DNA from: Candidatus Omnitrophota bacterium
GTDB lineage: Bacteria; Omnitrophota; Gorgyraeia; Gygaellales; Profunditerraquicolaceae
DNA: 13,616 bases
Reading direction: 5' to 3'
Assembly: GCA_903907475.1 (NCBI GenBank)
Contig: CAIVOB010000127.1
Coordinates: 1-13,616, forward strand
Positions 1-7,347 of the stretch are shown here, one piece after another (position 1 is the stretch's first letter; the number at the start of each line of letters is the position of its first letter). The translations under genes were made by a program, and so were the position numbers. The notes below the pieces were generated by a model that saw only the letters and a list, made by a program, of their open reading frames with translations, did not search any database and was not told the DNA's origin.

Positions 1-30
1 AATAAATATTTAATTTATGAATATTTTATT
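1..30. repeat. AT-only imperfect inverted repeat after the last response regulator
   Basis: Bases 1-10 and 20-30 are imperfect inverted copies (AATAAATATT against AATATTTTATT, one-base bulge). The pair lies immediately past the stop codon of the last minus-strand gene and slightly into it. It could be a weak transcription end, but it has no GC stem and no clean U-tract, and the window stops here, so termination is only a possibility. Confidence 0.25.
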
Positions 31-397
31 TCAAAAGTTCTACAATTTTACTTAAAAGAATTTCCGCCTCGAAGGGTTTAGTAATATAGGCATCCGCTCC
101 CACCTCTTTACCAAGGATGGCATCAACTTTCTGCGCCCGAGCGGTAAAAAGTATTATCGGTATTTGTTTATATTCCTCATCAAATTTTAACATCCGGCAA
201 ATCTTATAGCCATCAAGTTTAGGGAGCATAAGATCTAGAATAATTAAATCTGGTTTTAAACTCCGCGCTTGATCTAAACCTTCCTGGCCATCTTGAGCCA
301 CAAATACTTCATAACCATTTGCTTTTAACCTCACGGAAAGCATCTCCACCAGGTCTCTTTCATCATCCACCACAAGAATACGTTTTTTAGCCATCAT
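26..397 (-). CDS. Single-domain response regulator (CheY-like receiver)
   Basis: This 123-residue protein is one complete receiver domain with no DNA-binding or enzymatic output domain. It has the acidic pair D11-D12 after the first strand (ILVVDDE), the phospho-acceptor D55 in LIILDLMLP, T85 in the fourth strand (LFTA) and K107 in the canonical KPF motif, so it should accept phosphate normally. The gene starts with two consecutive ATG codons. A weak Shine-Dalgarno (AAAGAG) is better spaced for the second, at 394, so either is possible. It lies 8 bases after the preceding response regulator and should be co-transcribed with it and with the large sensor kinase. Family knowledge says such stand-alone receivers act in phosphorelays or by protein-protein contact; the partner here is not visible. 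The fold assignment is secure; the role is inferred. Confidence 0.93.
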   Translation of the reverse strand: MMAKKRILVVDDERDLVEMLSVRLKANGYEVFVAQDGQEGLDQARSLKPDLIILDLMLPKLDGYKICRMLKFDEEYKQIPIILFTARAQKVDAILGKEVGADAYITKPFEAEILLSKIVELLK

Positions 398-405
398 TCT
401 ACTCT

Positions 406-804
406 TTACTTATTACGTATTATCTTTAATTTTTTCTGTGCTAAATCCAAAGCCAGCTTTAAAGCAGCCTGCACATCTGAATAAACACTCAGTTTAGGGA
501 TAAAAGCACTCACTCCCAGCTCCTGAGCACTTTTAATATTCTTCACATCCGCGTGCGCCGTAAGCATAATCACCGCTAAATCCTTATTAAATTTTCTGAT
601 CCCCTTTAAAACAGCGATGCCATTTAAATCTGGCATGGAAAAATCTAGGATCACAATCTCTGGAGCTTTATCTTTAACTGCCTCCAATCCTTCCTTGCCG
701 TTTTTAGCTAAGAGCACCCTATAACCCCAAGACTCTATCCTGGTCTGCATCACATTTAAATAGTCAATTTCATCGTCGATAATTAAAACCTTAGTTTTAT
801 TCAT
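406..804 (-). CDS. Single-domain response regulator, second receiver of the cluster
   Basis: This 132-residue protein is a CheY-like receiver without an output domain. Visible residues are D10-D11 (LIIDDE), phospho-acceptor D54 in IVILDFSMPD, T82 in IMLTAH and K104. The lysine is followed by leucine (IPKLS) instead of the usual proline, an unusual form of the KP motif that shapes the output face. A lysine-rich tail follows the last helix. The ATG at 804 is preceded by a GGAGG Shine-Dalgarno with short spacing. It lies 19 bases downstream of the sensor kinase gene and 8 bases before the second response regulator, so the three form an operon. The kinase H831 is the natural phosphodonor by context, but pairing cannot be proved from sequence. 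Confidence 0.92.
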   Translation of the reverse strand: MNKTKVLIIDDEIDYLNVMQTRIESWGYRVLLAKNGKEGLEAVKDKAPEIVILDFSMPDLNGIAVLKGIRKFNKDLAVIMLTAHADVKNIKSAQELGVSAFIPKLSVYSDVQAALKLALDLAQKKLKIIRNK

Positions 805-823
805 CCAGCCTCCGTAATAATTT

Positions 824-3800
824 TTAAACTAACCTCGCTTTATCAAACAACTCTTGATAAGTGTTGCCTTCATCCGGATAAGTAGCCGTACCAAAACTTA
901 AAATTAAATCTTTATTCGGCCCATCACTCTCAAGGTAACTTCTTAATGCCTGCTCCACCCTTCCTTGCACAATCAGGCTATTACTGCTGCTGCAACCATA
1001 TAAAATAATAATAAATTCATTGGAATACGTTAAGACCAAATCCTTACTTTTATATAATTGCGCCCGAATAATTTCTTCTAATTTTCCTAACAATCCGCTC
1101 GGAATATTTAATTTCATCTTATCGGAATAGTGCAGAGTGGCAACAATTAAAGACAGCTGCGTATCCGTTTTAAACGCATCTTCAATCGCATCCTCAATAT
1201 ATTCTCGCGCGTTTTGATCTTCAGAATATTTAGGAAGTGTAAAAATGAATTTTGCACCTTTACCTACTTCACTTTCCACCCAAATCCTTCCCCGATGCAA
1301 CTCAACCAAACCTTTAGCAATCGAAAGCCCTAGACCCGTTCCCACCCCTCCGGATCCCCCGGTACGGCCGAATTGTTGAAATTTATCAAATACCTTAGGC
1401 AAATCTTCTCCCGCGATGCCAACTCCTGTATCACTAACAATAAATTCCACTTCATTTTCTTTTGGTGCCAGCGAAATATTCACCTCTCCTTGTGTCGTAA
1501 ATTTAAGAGCATTGCTAATCAAATTAGTAAAAACCTGGATGATCCGATCTTCATCGACATAAAAATTAAGCCGTTCATTAAGTGGCAAACTAACCTTAAG
1601 CTCCAAACCTTTTTCTTTTGCCTTTGACTCAAACATCATCACAACATTTTCAATTAAAACTCTCATATCAACGGTCTTCTTTTTTAATTCTATTTTACCG
1701 GCTTCAATTTTAGAAATATCCAACAAACTATTAATAATCCTCGCCAAGCGGTCAATATTATTTTTAGCGGTAGTAAGAATTTTGCTCTGTTTAGAATTAA
1801 TATTCCCCGTTACCTTATCTAAAACCAAACTAATCCCTTCTTTAGTTATCGCCAGCGGAGTGCGTAATTCATGCGAGACCATGGAAACAAAATCAGATTT
1901 TAATTGATCCAGCTTTTCTAAAGCGAAATTTTTCTGTTTTAATTCTTCCAGCATCTTCTTACGCTCGGTAATATCTTCTTTCACCGCGATAAAATTAGTG
2001 ATCACGCCTTCGCGATTACGAATCGGAGATAACAAGGCGCTCTCCCAATAAAACTCGCCATTCTTCTTCTTATTATAAAACTCCCCATGCCATTCCCGAC
2101 CGGCAGTAATTGTCAACCAAAGATTTTTATAGAATTCAGGGGACTGTTCTCCGGACTTTAATACACGTGGATTCTTCCCTGCCACCTCAGCTAGAGTATA
2201 CCCGGTTAATTGAATAAACTTCGGATTAACATACTGAATATCACCTTTTAAATCCGTAATCACAACACAAGCCGGGCTCTGCTCTACGGCAACCGAAAGT
2301 TCGCGCAACTCATTTTCTACTTTATTACGTTCTGTAATATCACGAAAAACTAAAACCACGCCCAAAATTTCCGCGCTATTTAAAACCCTAATCGGTGCCG
2401 CGCTATCGTCAATCGCGCACCGCTCTCCGTTTCTTGATATTAAAACCGTATGATTCGCCAAATTAACTATTTGACCATTATTTAAAACCTTTAAAACAGG
2501 ATTATCAACTTTTTCATCCGTATGTTCTTTTCTAATTACAAACACCTCATCAATATGTTTACCAATCCCCTCGCCACCCGGCCAACCAGTTAATTTTTGC
2601 GCTACCGGATTAATAAAAGTTACCCTGCCGGCTGGATCCACCGTAATTACCGCATCTCCGATACTGCTTAAGCTAGTAGAAAACCATACTTCACTTTTCT
2701 TTAATGCTAACTCCGCCTGTTTCTGTGTGGTGATATCCCGCACCGACGCTTGCAACAAAACCTTCCCACTAATTTCAAATTTTGAAAGTAATACCATCGC
2801 AACAAATTCAACGCCGTCTATACGCTTATGTGTCCATTCAAATAAACTTGAACCTTTTTCTAGCGCCAATTTTATCATCTCCCGAGACTTATCCAATGAC
2901 CTGGTACCATCCGGTTGGAATTCCGGAGAAAAATCTACTGGCGAGTGAGACTTAAAATCTTCTTCATCCTGGCAGCCAAACATTTTAATCGCCGCCGGAT
3001 TCCCAGAAATAAATCCAATATCGGGCAATAGTATCATCACGGCATCACGAGATTCAGTAAACAACATCCGATACCGCTCTTCACTCTTATATAAAATTTC
3101 TTCTGCTTTCTTACGCAATGCGATTTCAGCATTAAGTTTATCGATCGTGGTAAAGGTTTTTTTAAGGCTATCTAACATTGAATTAAAAGAATCGGCTAAA
3201 TCATTAATCTCATCATTTGTCTTGATTTCCACCTTGTAATCCAAATTTCCTTGAGCAACCTTCTCCGTGGCATTGCGCAATATTATCATCGGTTTCACAA
3301 TTATTGCGCCAAAGAAAAACCCCATTACTAAAACTATTAAAAACATAATCACTGCTACCAAGATAAAACTATAGATTAATTCTTGCAACAGAGCGAACAC
3401 TTCATCCTGATCCTGAATAACGCAGATCCACCACTCAATACCGCTTTTGGCTAATTCTGAATGTTCAATTTTAAAATAAGCAATAAATACCTTCTTCTTA
3501 TGCAGTGGGCCTGCTTCAGAAGATAAAAAATATCCACTATTTTTAGAGGTTATTATTTTAGAAACTTTATCCGGGAATCTCTGCGTCATCGCTTGGGCCC
3601 CAGGATAAAATATAAAATAGCCCTGTTTATCTATCAGCCCAACATGGCCGCTCCTACCAATAGTAAAATTTTTTAAAGGCGAAAATAAGCGATTAAGTTC
3701 CAAAACATTCTTACAAACACCAATTACTTCTTTTAACTGATCCTCAATCGGGACAACTACCGCCATGCCGACAGATTTGCTAGATGGATCAAATCCAATT

Positions 3801-4363
3801 TTATCCAAATAAACATTCCCTTTACCATGAGCAAAAGATTTTTGCCACCACTCTTCATCCGCCTGATAAAAATCACTTGTTCTTCCTGAGGCAGCAACTA
3901 ATCCGCCATATTTATCAGTCATGAATATTTCTGCCACACTTGGATCATCGCGCGCTATTTCTCTCAAGCGGTTTCCAATAGGGCTCTTAGTATACTCCGC
4001 AATTAAAGGATCATTGTCAGAAGCCTTCACCCACTTCTCATCCATGTCTTTAAAATACGCTTTTCTTTTTTCATCGCTCATCACTTGATATTTCAAATTA
4101 TATTCTTTAATCTTAAGCAAGCGTTCGCTCGATGACATAAATACTTCCGTACTTGATATTTCCCGACTAATAATTCTATCCATTGCGCTGCCTAAAAGCC
4201 GAGCCATCGACACATAATCCCGGCCAATTGTCTGGCGTAAGAGATTATACTCTGACCAATAAACCAAAGCTAATCCTACCAACGCCACAAAAAAAGAAGA
4301 TAAGAATATAAATAGTGTAATTTTTTGATTAATAGTAACCCGAAATTTTGCCTTGTTCTTCAT
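824..4363 (-). CDS. Membrane sensor histidine kinase: Cache-HAMP-3xPAS-HisKA-HATPase plus degenerate GGDEF-like tail
   Basis: This 1179-residue membrane protein probably senses an extracytoplasmic ligand and intracellular signals and autophosphorylates on histidine. Order: transmembrane helix about 14-36; periplasmic double-Cache-like sensor about 40-325; second transmembrane helix about 328-356; HAMP about 356-408; three PAS domains about 425-550, 555-680 and 685-805, each ending in a typical PAC stretch such as RDITERN; HisKA with the phospho-acceptor H831 in SHELRTP; HATPase_c with N947/N951 (NLISNALKF), G1 box SDTGVGI (977-983) and G2 box GTGLGLS (1008-1014). Residues about 1068-1179 resemble a GGDEF domain. 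The signature is degenerate (YSNEF, 1113-1117), and the protein ends at FDKARLV, short of the usual last helix. Diguanylate cyclase activity is therefore unlikely. The start at 4363 has an AAGGA Shine-Dalgarno about 10 bases upstream. The domain calls are strong; the ligand is unknown. Confidence 0.93.
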   Translation of the reverse strand: MKNKAKFRVTINQKITLFIFLSSFFVALVGLALVYWSEYNLLRQTIGRDYVSMARLLGSAMDRIISREISSTEVFMSSSERLLKIKEYNLKYQVMSDEKRKAYFKDMDEKWVKASDNDPLIAEYTKSPIGNRLREIARDDPSVAEIFMTDKYGGLVAASGRTSDFYQADEEWWQKSFAHGKGNVYLDKIGFDPSSKSVGMAVVVPIEDQLKEVIGVCKNVLELNRLFSPLKNFTIGRSGHVGLIDKQGYFIFYPGAQAMTQRFPDKVSKIITSKNSGYFLSSEAGPLHKKKVFIAYFKIEHSELAKSGIEWWICVIQDQDEVFALLQELIYSFILVAVIMFLIVLVMGFFFGAIIVKPMIILRNATEKVAQGNLDYKVEIKTNDEINDLADSFNSMLDSLKKTFTTIDKLNAEIALRKKAEEILYKSEERYRMLFTESRDAVMILLPDIGFISGNPAAIKMFGCQDEEDFKSHSPVDFSPEFQPDGTRSLDKSREMIKLALEKGSSLFEWTHKRIDGVEFVAMVLLSKFEISGKVLLQASVRDITTQKQAELALKKSEVWFSTSLSSIGDAVITVDPAGRVTFINPVAQKLTGWPGGEGIGKHIDEVFVIRKEHTDEKVDNPVLKVLNNGQIVNLANHTVLISRNGERCAIDDSAAPIRVLNSAEILGVVLVFRDITERNKVENELRELSVAVEQSPACVVITDLKGDIQYVNPKFIQLTGYTLAEVAGKNPRVLKSGEQSPEFYKNLWLTITAGREWHGEFYNKKKNGEFYWESALLSPIRNREGVITNFIAVKEDITERKKMLEELKQKNFALEKLDQLKSDFVSMVSHELRTPLAITKEGISLVLDKVTGNINSKQSKILTTAKNNIDRLARIINSLLDISKIEAGKIELKKKTVDMRVLIENVVMMFESKAKEKGLELKVSLPLNERLNFYVDEDRIIQVFTNLISNALKFTTQGEVNISLAPKENEVEFIVSDTGVGIAGEDLPKVFDKFQQFGRTGGSGGVGTGLGLSIAKGLVELHRGRIWVESEVGKGAKFIFTLPKYSEDQNAREYIEDAIEDAFKTDTQLSLIVATLHYSDKMKLNIPSGLLGKLEEIIRAQLYKSKDLVLTYSNEFIIILYGCSSSNSLIVQGRVEQALRSYLESDGPNKDLILSFGTATYPDEGNTYQELFDKARLV

Positions 4364-4410
4364 TTTTTACGTTTCCTTACTCTTGCTCATCTAAAGGTTG
4401 CTGTGATGTT

Positions 4411-4438
4411 ATTCTACATTATTAAGAATATAATGCAA
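4411..4438 (-). promoter_or_regulatory. Candidate sigma-70 promoter for the sensor kinase operon
   Basis: On the minus strand, TTGCAT (4438-4433) is followed after 16 bases by TAGAAT (4416-4411), a five-of-six match to the -10 consensus. This gives a leader of about 40 bases before the kinase start at 4363. The -35 match is weak. The position, in the only sizeable gap between the cupin gene and the kinase, supports a separate signalling transcript. Confidence 0.4.
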
Positions 4439-4497
4439 GTGTTTTCAAATCATAAACTATCAACGTAATCCCATTAATACTAAATAGTTATATAATT

Positions 4498-4574
4498 AGG
4501 GACAGAGACTATTTATTAAATTAAATAGGGACAGAGACTATTTATTAAATTAAATAGTCTCTGTCCCTATTTAA
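4498..4574. repeat. Stop-codon-abutting palindrome with tandem half-copy (REP-like element A)
   Basis: Bases 4521-4544 and 4551-4574 are perfect inverted copies (24-base arms, 6-base loop). The arm includes the cupin stop codon (TAA, minus strand 4573-4571). Bases 4498-4526 and 4527-4555 are a perfect tandem duplication of a 29-base unit beginning AGGGACAGAGACTATTT, so one arm is present twice. Read on the minus strand the element runs TAA, three bases, GGGAC, a variable stretch, then CTATTTA, the same plan as the palindrome at 4904-4967. REP-like sequences mobilised by RAYT transposases have this kind of organisation; that origin is inference, since no transposase is present. It may fold strongly in RNA and protect or end the cupin transcript. 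Confidence 0.85.
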
Positions 4575-4888
4575 ACTCTAGCGGCAGTATAAATATATTG
4601 GAGAAGTTTTTTACCCGTATTAATCACGTTATGCGGCATTTGGGGGGGTATATAAACAAAGGAATTTTTCTTCACCTTAAAACTATTCTTCAAGCCATAT
4701 CTCACTACCCCGGAACCACTAATAATTACAATTATTTCTTCGCAAGAGCCGGTATTATGCTTTCCCACTTCCTCTTTAGATTTTAAAGTCACCAAACCGC
4801 TGCGTAAACCTTTTGCTTTGGAAGAATCTCCAAACAAGCGTAAAAATCTTTGACGGCCTTGGAGTTGTATCCAAAATGCTTTTTCCAT
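4571..4888 (-). CDS. Small single-domain cupin protein
   Basis: This 105-residue protein is a single cupin beta-barrel. Motif 1 is seen around GKHNTGSCEE (42-51), with H44 and E51 as metal-ligand candidates and G58 after the usual spacing. The second histidine of the HxH pair is replaced by T46. Motif 2 is IPPQMPHNVIN (80-90), with H86 and the conserved N90. Three of the four usual ligands are therefore kept, and metal binding is possible but not certain. The start is well supported by a very strong GGAGGAGGAG just upstream of ATG 4888. The gene is 76 bases after ecfA, a gap almost filled by a palindrome, and a second palindrome begins at its own stop codon. It may belong to the gcv transcript by readthrough. 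Cupins have very diverse roles, so no substrate or reaction is assigned. Confidence 0.82.
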   Translation of the reverse strand: MEKAFWIQLQGRQRFLRLFGDSSKAKGLRSGLVTLKSKEEVGKHNTGSCEEIIVIISGSGVVRYGLKNSFKVKKNSFVYIPPQMPHNVINTGKKLLQYIYTAARV

Positions 4889-4903
4889 CGCTCCTCCTCC
4901 AAA

Positions 4904-4967
4904 TAACCGGGGACGGTTCTATTTATTCTAAACTAAATGTAAAAATAAATAGAACCGTCCCCGGTTA
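4904..4967. repeat. Stop-codon-abutting palindrome between ecfA and cupin (REP-like element B)
   Basis: Bases 4904-4927 and 4944-4967 are perfect inverted copies (24-base arms, 16-base loop), starting with the ecfA stop codon TAA (minus strand 4967-4965) followed by CCGGGGACGGTTCTATTTATT-type sequence. It shares the GGGAC...CTATTTA plan with the element after the cupin gene. In RNA it would form a long hairpin between ecfA and the cupin ribosome binding site. It has no U-tract, so it is better read as a REP-like repeat or processing barrier than as a textbook terminator. Confidence 0.88.
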
Positions 4968-5792
4968 AACATGATGTTCCGAATGCAAGTGTGGATGAAG
5001 ATGCACTTCATCCTTATGCTTATGACTATGAATATGTACCAAATTATTATCCTGCAGCAGTTGCATATTACCAAGAATCACGCTTGTCGCTCCAAAACTA
5101 GCGACCCTCTTCTCTTGATTTAAAATATAAACTAAATCCGCGAACTCCTCGACAATATGCAAATCATGCGTCGAAACAATTACTGTTTTACCGGCTAAAC
5201 CTTCCGAAATAAGTAAATCAATTATTTTACGCGTCGTTAATGGATCTAAGCCCACAGTCGGCTCGTCCAGGATAAGAATTTCCGGATTGATAATTAAAGT
5301 TGAGGCAATCGTAACTTTACGTTTCTCTCCGATACTTAATTGATGCGGCGCACGGCTTAAAAGCGAACCCAAATCTAAAAGTGCAACTAATTTTTCTAAA
5401 CGTTTATTAACTTCATTCTTTTCTAAACCCAATTGCAATGGGCCAAACAGAATATCTTCTTTTACGCAAGGACAAAATAATTGCACCTCGGGATTTTGAA
5501 AAACAAAACCTACCCGCTTCCTGAATTCTTTAGCAAATTTAACGTCATAAAACTTTTTTTCATTGAGTTTTGTCCCAGAAAAATTAAACTCGCCGGAATC
5601 AGCAAAAATCAATCCATCAAGCATTTGTAAAAGCGTCGATTTACCCGAACCATTAGCGCCAATGATCGCGATCCTTTCACCAGCTCTAATATCCATAGTA
5701 ATATCAGCTAGTGCCGGGAAACGCCCTAAATAAGAAAAATTTACATTTTTAAGTGAAAAAATTAAATTATCCACATCCTCTTTCCAAAACAT
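4965..5792 (-). CDS. ecfA: ECF-type ABC transporter ATPase, CbiO/NikO-like, with histidine-rich tail
   Basis: From ATG 5792 this gives 275 residues and a complete ABC ATPase. It shows Walker A GANGSGKST (45-53), Q-loop FQNPEVQLF (98-106), signature LSIGEKRKV (152-160, with I for the first G of LSGGQ), Walker B ILILDEP (172-178) and H-loop STHD (207-210). It should hydrolyse ATP at the membrane to power the adjacent EcfT. The last stretch has ten histidines between 253 and 274 (HIHSHKH and HLHPHLHSEHH), a likely metal-binding tail that points to Ni, Co or another transition metal. An ATG further upstream would extend the protein into unrelated sequence inside ecfT; GTG 5774 is an alternative start. 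The gene overlaps ecfT by 31 bases, so translation is probably coupled. The substrate remains uncertain because no S component is seen. Confidence 0.9.
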   Translation of the reverse strand: MFWKEDVDNLIFSLKNVNFSYLGRFPALADITMDIRAGERIAIIGANGSGKSTLLQMLDGLIFADSGEFNFSGTKLNEKKFYDVKFAKEFRKRVGFVFQNPEVQLFCPCVKEDILFGPLQLGLEKNEVNKRLEKLVALLDLGSLLSRAPHQLSIGEKRKVTIASTLIINPEILILDEPTVGLDPLTTRKIIDLLISEGLAGKTVIVSTHDLHIVEEFADLVYILNQEKRVASFGATSVILGNMQLLQDNNLVHIHSHKHKDEVHLHPHLHSEHHV

Positions 5793-6613
5793 AAAGTGGT
5801 AACCGCCCCTAATAAAATTACCCCAACGAGCCAAACCCAATCCCTGGCGCGCATCTTAAAATCATTCCAAGCCAAACCCTCCCCTTGGTACCCTCGGGAA
5901 AGCATCGCCAGATAAACATCTTGGTTCAACTTGAAAGCACGCACCCAAAGCGCGGCAATATTCCAAGCGACAATTTGCCGCCCATCCCGTTCGTACCGCA
6001 GGAATCCCACGCGACTTTTAATCGCCGCATAAGTATGCTCCACAATCTCGACAAATAAATATATATAACGGTACCCCATCCCCAAGACTAAAATAAATAC
6101 CTGCGGAATACCGGTCAGGCGCAAAACTTTTAATAATTCAGAGTGTCTGGTAGTTAAACTCAACAAAATAACAAATGAAACCGATGTCGTCACGCGTAAA
6201 ATAAATAATCCGGCATTGCTTAATCCTTGACGCGTAACCACAAAAGTTGTTTGCGCAACTTTAAAAGTAAATAAACTAACCCCTGGGCTAATTTGACTAA
6301 AGATCGCCGGAAGAGCGATCAACAATGAAAAAAATGGTACAAATATCCAGCATCTTTTTAAGAAAAAACCTAGACGAATCTTAGAAAAAAATGCCAAAAA
6401 AATACAAAATAAATATAAACAAAAAATAACCACGATATTCTTAGCCAATAAAACCAAAACAATGCATAAAACCGTGGTGATAGTTTTAACTCGCGGATCC
6501 AGCGACTGCATTAATCCTTGCGCCAGAGCATATTCATCAGCATATAATCCTGCTTTTAAAAAAGCTAGCAGATCAATCAAAGACTTCTCGATGAAAGAGC
6601 GCTTTACAAACAT
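5762..6613 (-). CDS. ecfT: ECF transporter transmembrane component, CbiQ-like (EcfT)
   Basis: This 283-residue membrane protein is the energy-coupling T component of an ECF transporter. Evidence is the N-terminal LMQSLDPRVK segment (34-43) typical of CbiQ, several hydrophobic helices (about 45-75, 88-108, 135-155, 170-190 and 258-276), and two cytoplasmic coupling motifs: SRV at 200-202 and the canonical SRG at 239-241 (AMLSRGYQGE), which dock onto the ATPase. Its start shares one base with the thyX stop (TAATG), and its end overlaps ecfA by 31 bases. CbiQ/NikQ family members work with CbiO/NikO and a CbiM/NikM substrate-binding protein; the latter is missing from this window. Nickel or cobalt uptake is likely by family and by the partner's histidine-rich tail, but is not proved. 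Confidence 0.9.
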   Translation of the reverse strand: MFVKRSFIEKSLIDLLAFLKAGLYADEYALAQGLMQSLDPRVKTITTVLCIVLVLLAKNIVVIFCLYLFCIFLAFFSKIRLGFFLKRCWIFVPFFSLLIALPAIFSQISPGVSLFTFKVAQTTFVVTRQGLSNAGLFILRVTTSVSFVILLSLTTRHSELLKVLRLTGIPQVFILVLGMGYRYIYLFVEIVEHTYAAIKSRVGFLRYERDGRQIVAWNIAALWVRAFKLNQDVYLAMLSRGYQGEGLAWNDFKMRARDWVWLVGVILLGAVTTLCFGKRMWII

Positions 6614-7347
6614 TATTTATTTTTTTCCACCCCTCGCGGCGCAAATTTACCGCAACAAAATTTCTCACCTTCGGGACAAAAACCTAAAGCCATACACTTG
6701 GCCCCGGCCTCACTAAAGACTGCCGGTAAATTCTTCTGGCAAACCTCAAGCATCATTTGAGCAAGATGACGGATTTCCCATTGCGCGCGAGTGCAACAGC
6801 GCTGCTTAAAAAAATGAATCAATTCACGACAATTCATAGTAACGATAATTTTAGTCTCCGCCGCTTGAGGCAAGACAAAGCGCACATCTTGATTGGCAAT
6901 CTCTCCGCTTTTCCCATCGCCGGCTAAAAGTAAAGAAAGTTTAGAGTAACTTTTTTGGATTAAATCCATAATTTTCTTAAACTCATCGAGCGCTAAATTA
7001 TTTTGCTCAATTGCCGGAGGTATAATATAATCGAAATCTTTTTCTTTCACGTAACGTTGACTCTGCTGAGAATATGAAGCCAGGCGATGACGCACCAACT
7101 GATGTGTCAAAGCGCGCGATACTCCCTGAATAGCAAAAGTAAATTTAACATGTTCCAGAGGGCTTTCATGTCCAGAAGAAATTATTTTTTTAATAAAAGC
7201 GGCCTGTTTAACCGGATCATCCTTAATCTGGTCAAAAATATCACCGGCAAACTGCTCCGAATAACATTGCCGGCAAGCAGCATAAATTAAAGCTAAAGCA
7301 TTCGCGCTTACTTCTAATAATTTTAGATTCACAGTAACTTTAGGCAT
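6613..7347 (-). CDS. thyX: Flavin-dependent thymidylate synthase ThyX
   Basis: This 244-residue enzyme makes dTMP from dUMP, using methylene-tetrahydrofolate as carbon donor and reduced FAD with NADPH. The ThyX signature is intact: RHRLASYSQQSQR, with R86-H87-R88 and the dUMP-contacting S96. The preceding GHESPLEHVKFTF (59-71) is the usual folate/flavin-site segment. The chosen ATG 7347 lies 7 bases after AAGGAG and gives the normal MPKVTVNLKLLEV start; the longer frame upstream is translated lipA antiframe and looks unlike ThyX. ATG 7353 (MQMPK) is too close to that Shine-Dalgarno. The start overlaps the lipA stop by 8 bases, and the stop touches the ecfT start. ThyX releases tetrahydrofolate, so it uses the product of the glycine cleavage genes upstream while freeing folate for their next round. 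Confidence 0.96.
   Translation of the reverse strand: MPKVTVNLKLLEVSANALALIYAACRQCYSEQFAGDIFDQIKDDPVKQAAFIKKIISSGHESPLEHVKFTFAIQGVSRALTHQLVRHRLASYSQQSQRYVKEKDFDYIIPPAIEQNNLALDEFKKIMDLIQKSYSKLSLLLAGDGKSGEIANQDVRFVLPQAAETKIIVTMNCRELIHFFKQRCCTRAQWEIRHLAQMMLEVCQKNLPAVFSEAGAKCMALGFCPEGEKFCCGKFAPRGVEKNK

Noticed and set aside
805..823. Frameshift removing the end of the kinase's GGDEF-like domain
   Set aside because: I checked the 19-base gap for sequence resembling the missing last helix and found none; the following gene has its own GGAGG and a proper receiver start, so the short end looks genuine.
1373..1627. Plus-strand open frames opposite the sensor kinase (also 2727-2948), the cupin gene (4598-4786), ecfT/thyX (6462-6716), thyX (7087-7290) and gcvPA (11399-11611)
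   Set aside because: Each lies antisense within a well-supported minus-strand gene, has no recognisable domain and no convincing ribosome binding site.
4498..4574. CRISPR array, suggested by 29-base repeat units
   Set aside because: The two units are directly abutting with no spacers, and the third copy is inverted, which fits a palindromic element.
4904..4967. Classical rho-independent terminator after ecfA
   Set aside because: The hairpin is strong, but there is no U-tract after the stem on either strand, so a REP-like repeat is the better description.
5793..5840. Longer ecfA start at 5840
   Set aside because: The extension lies inside ecfT, lacks a ribosome binding site and adds sequence not seen at the start of ABC ATPases.
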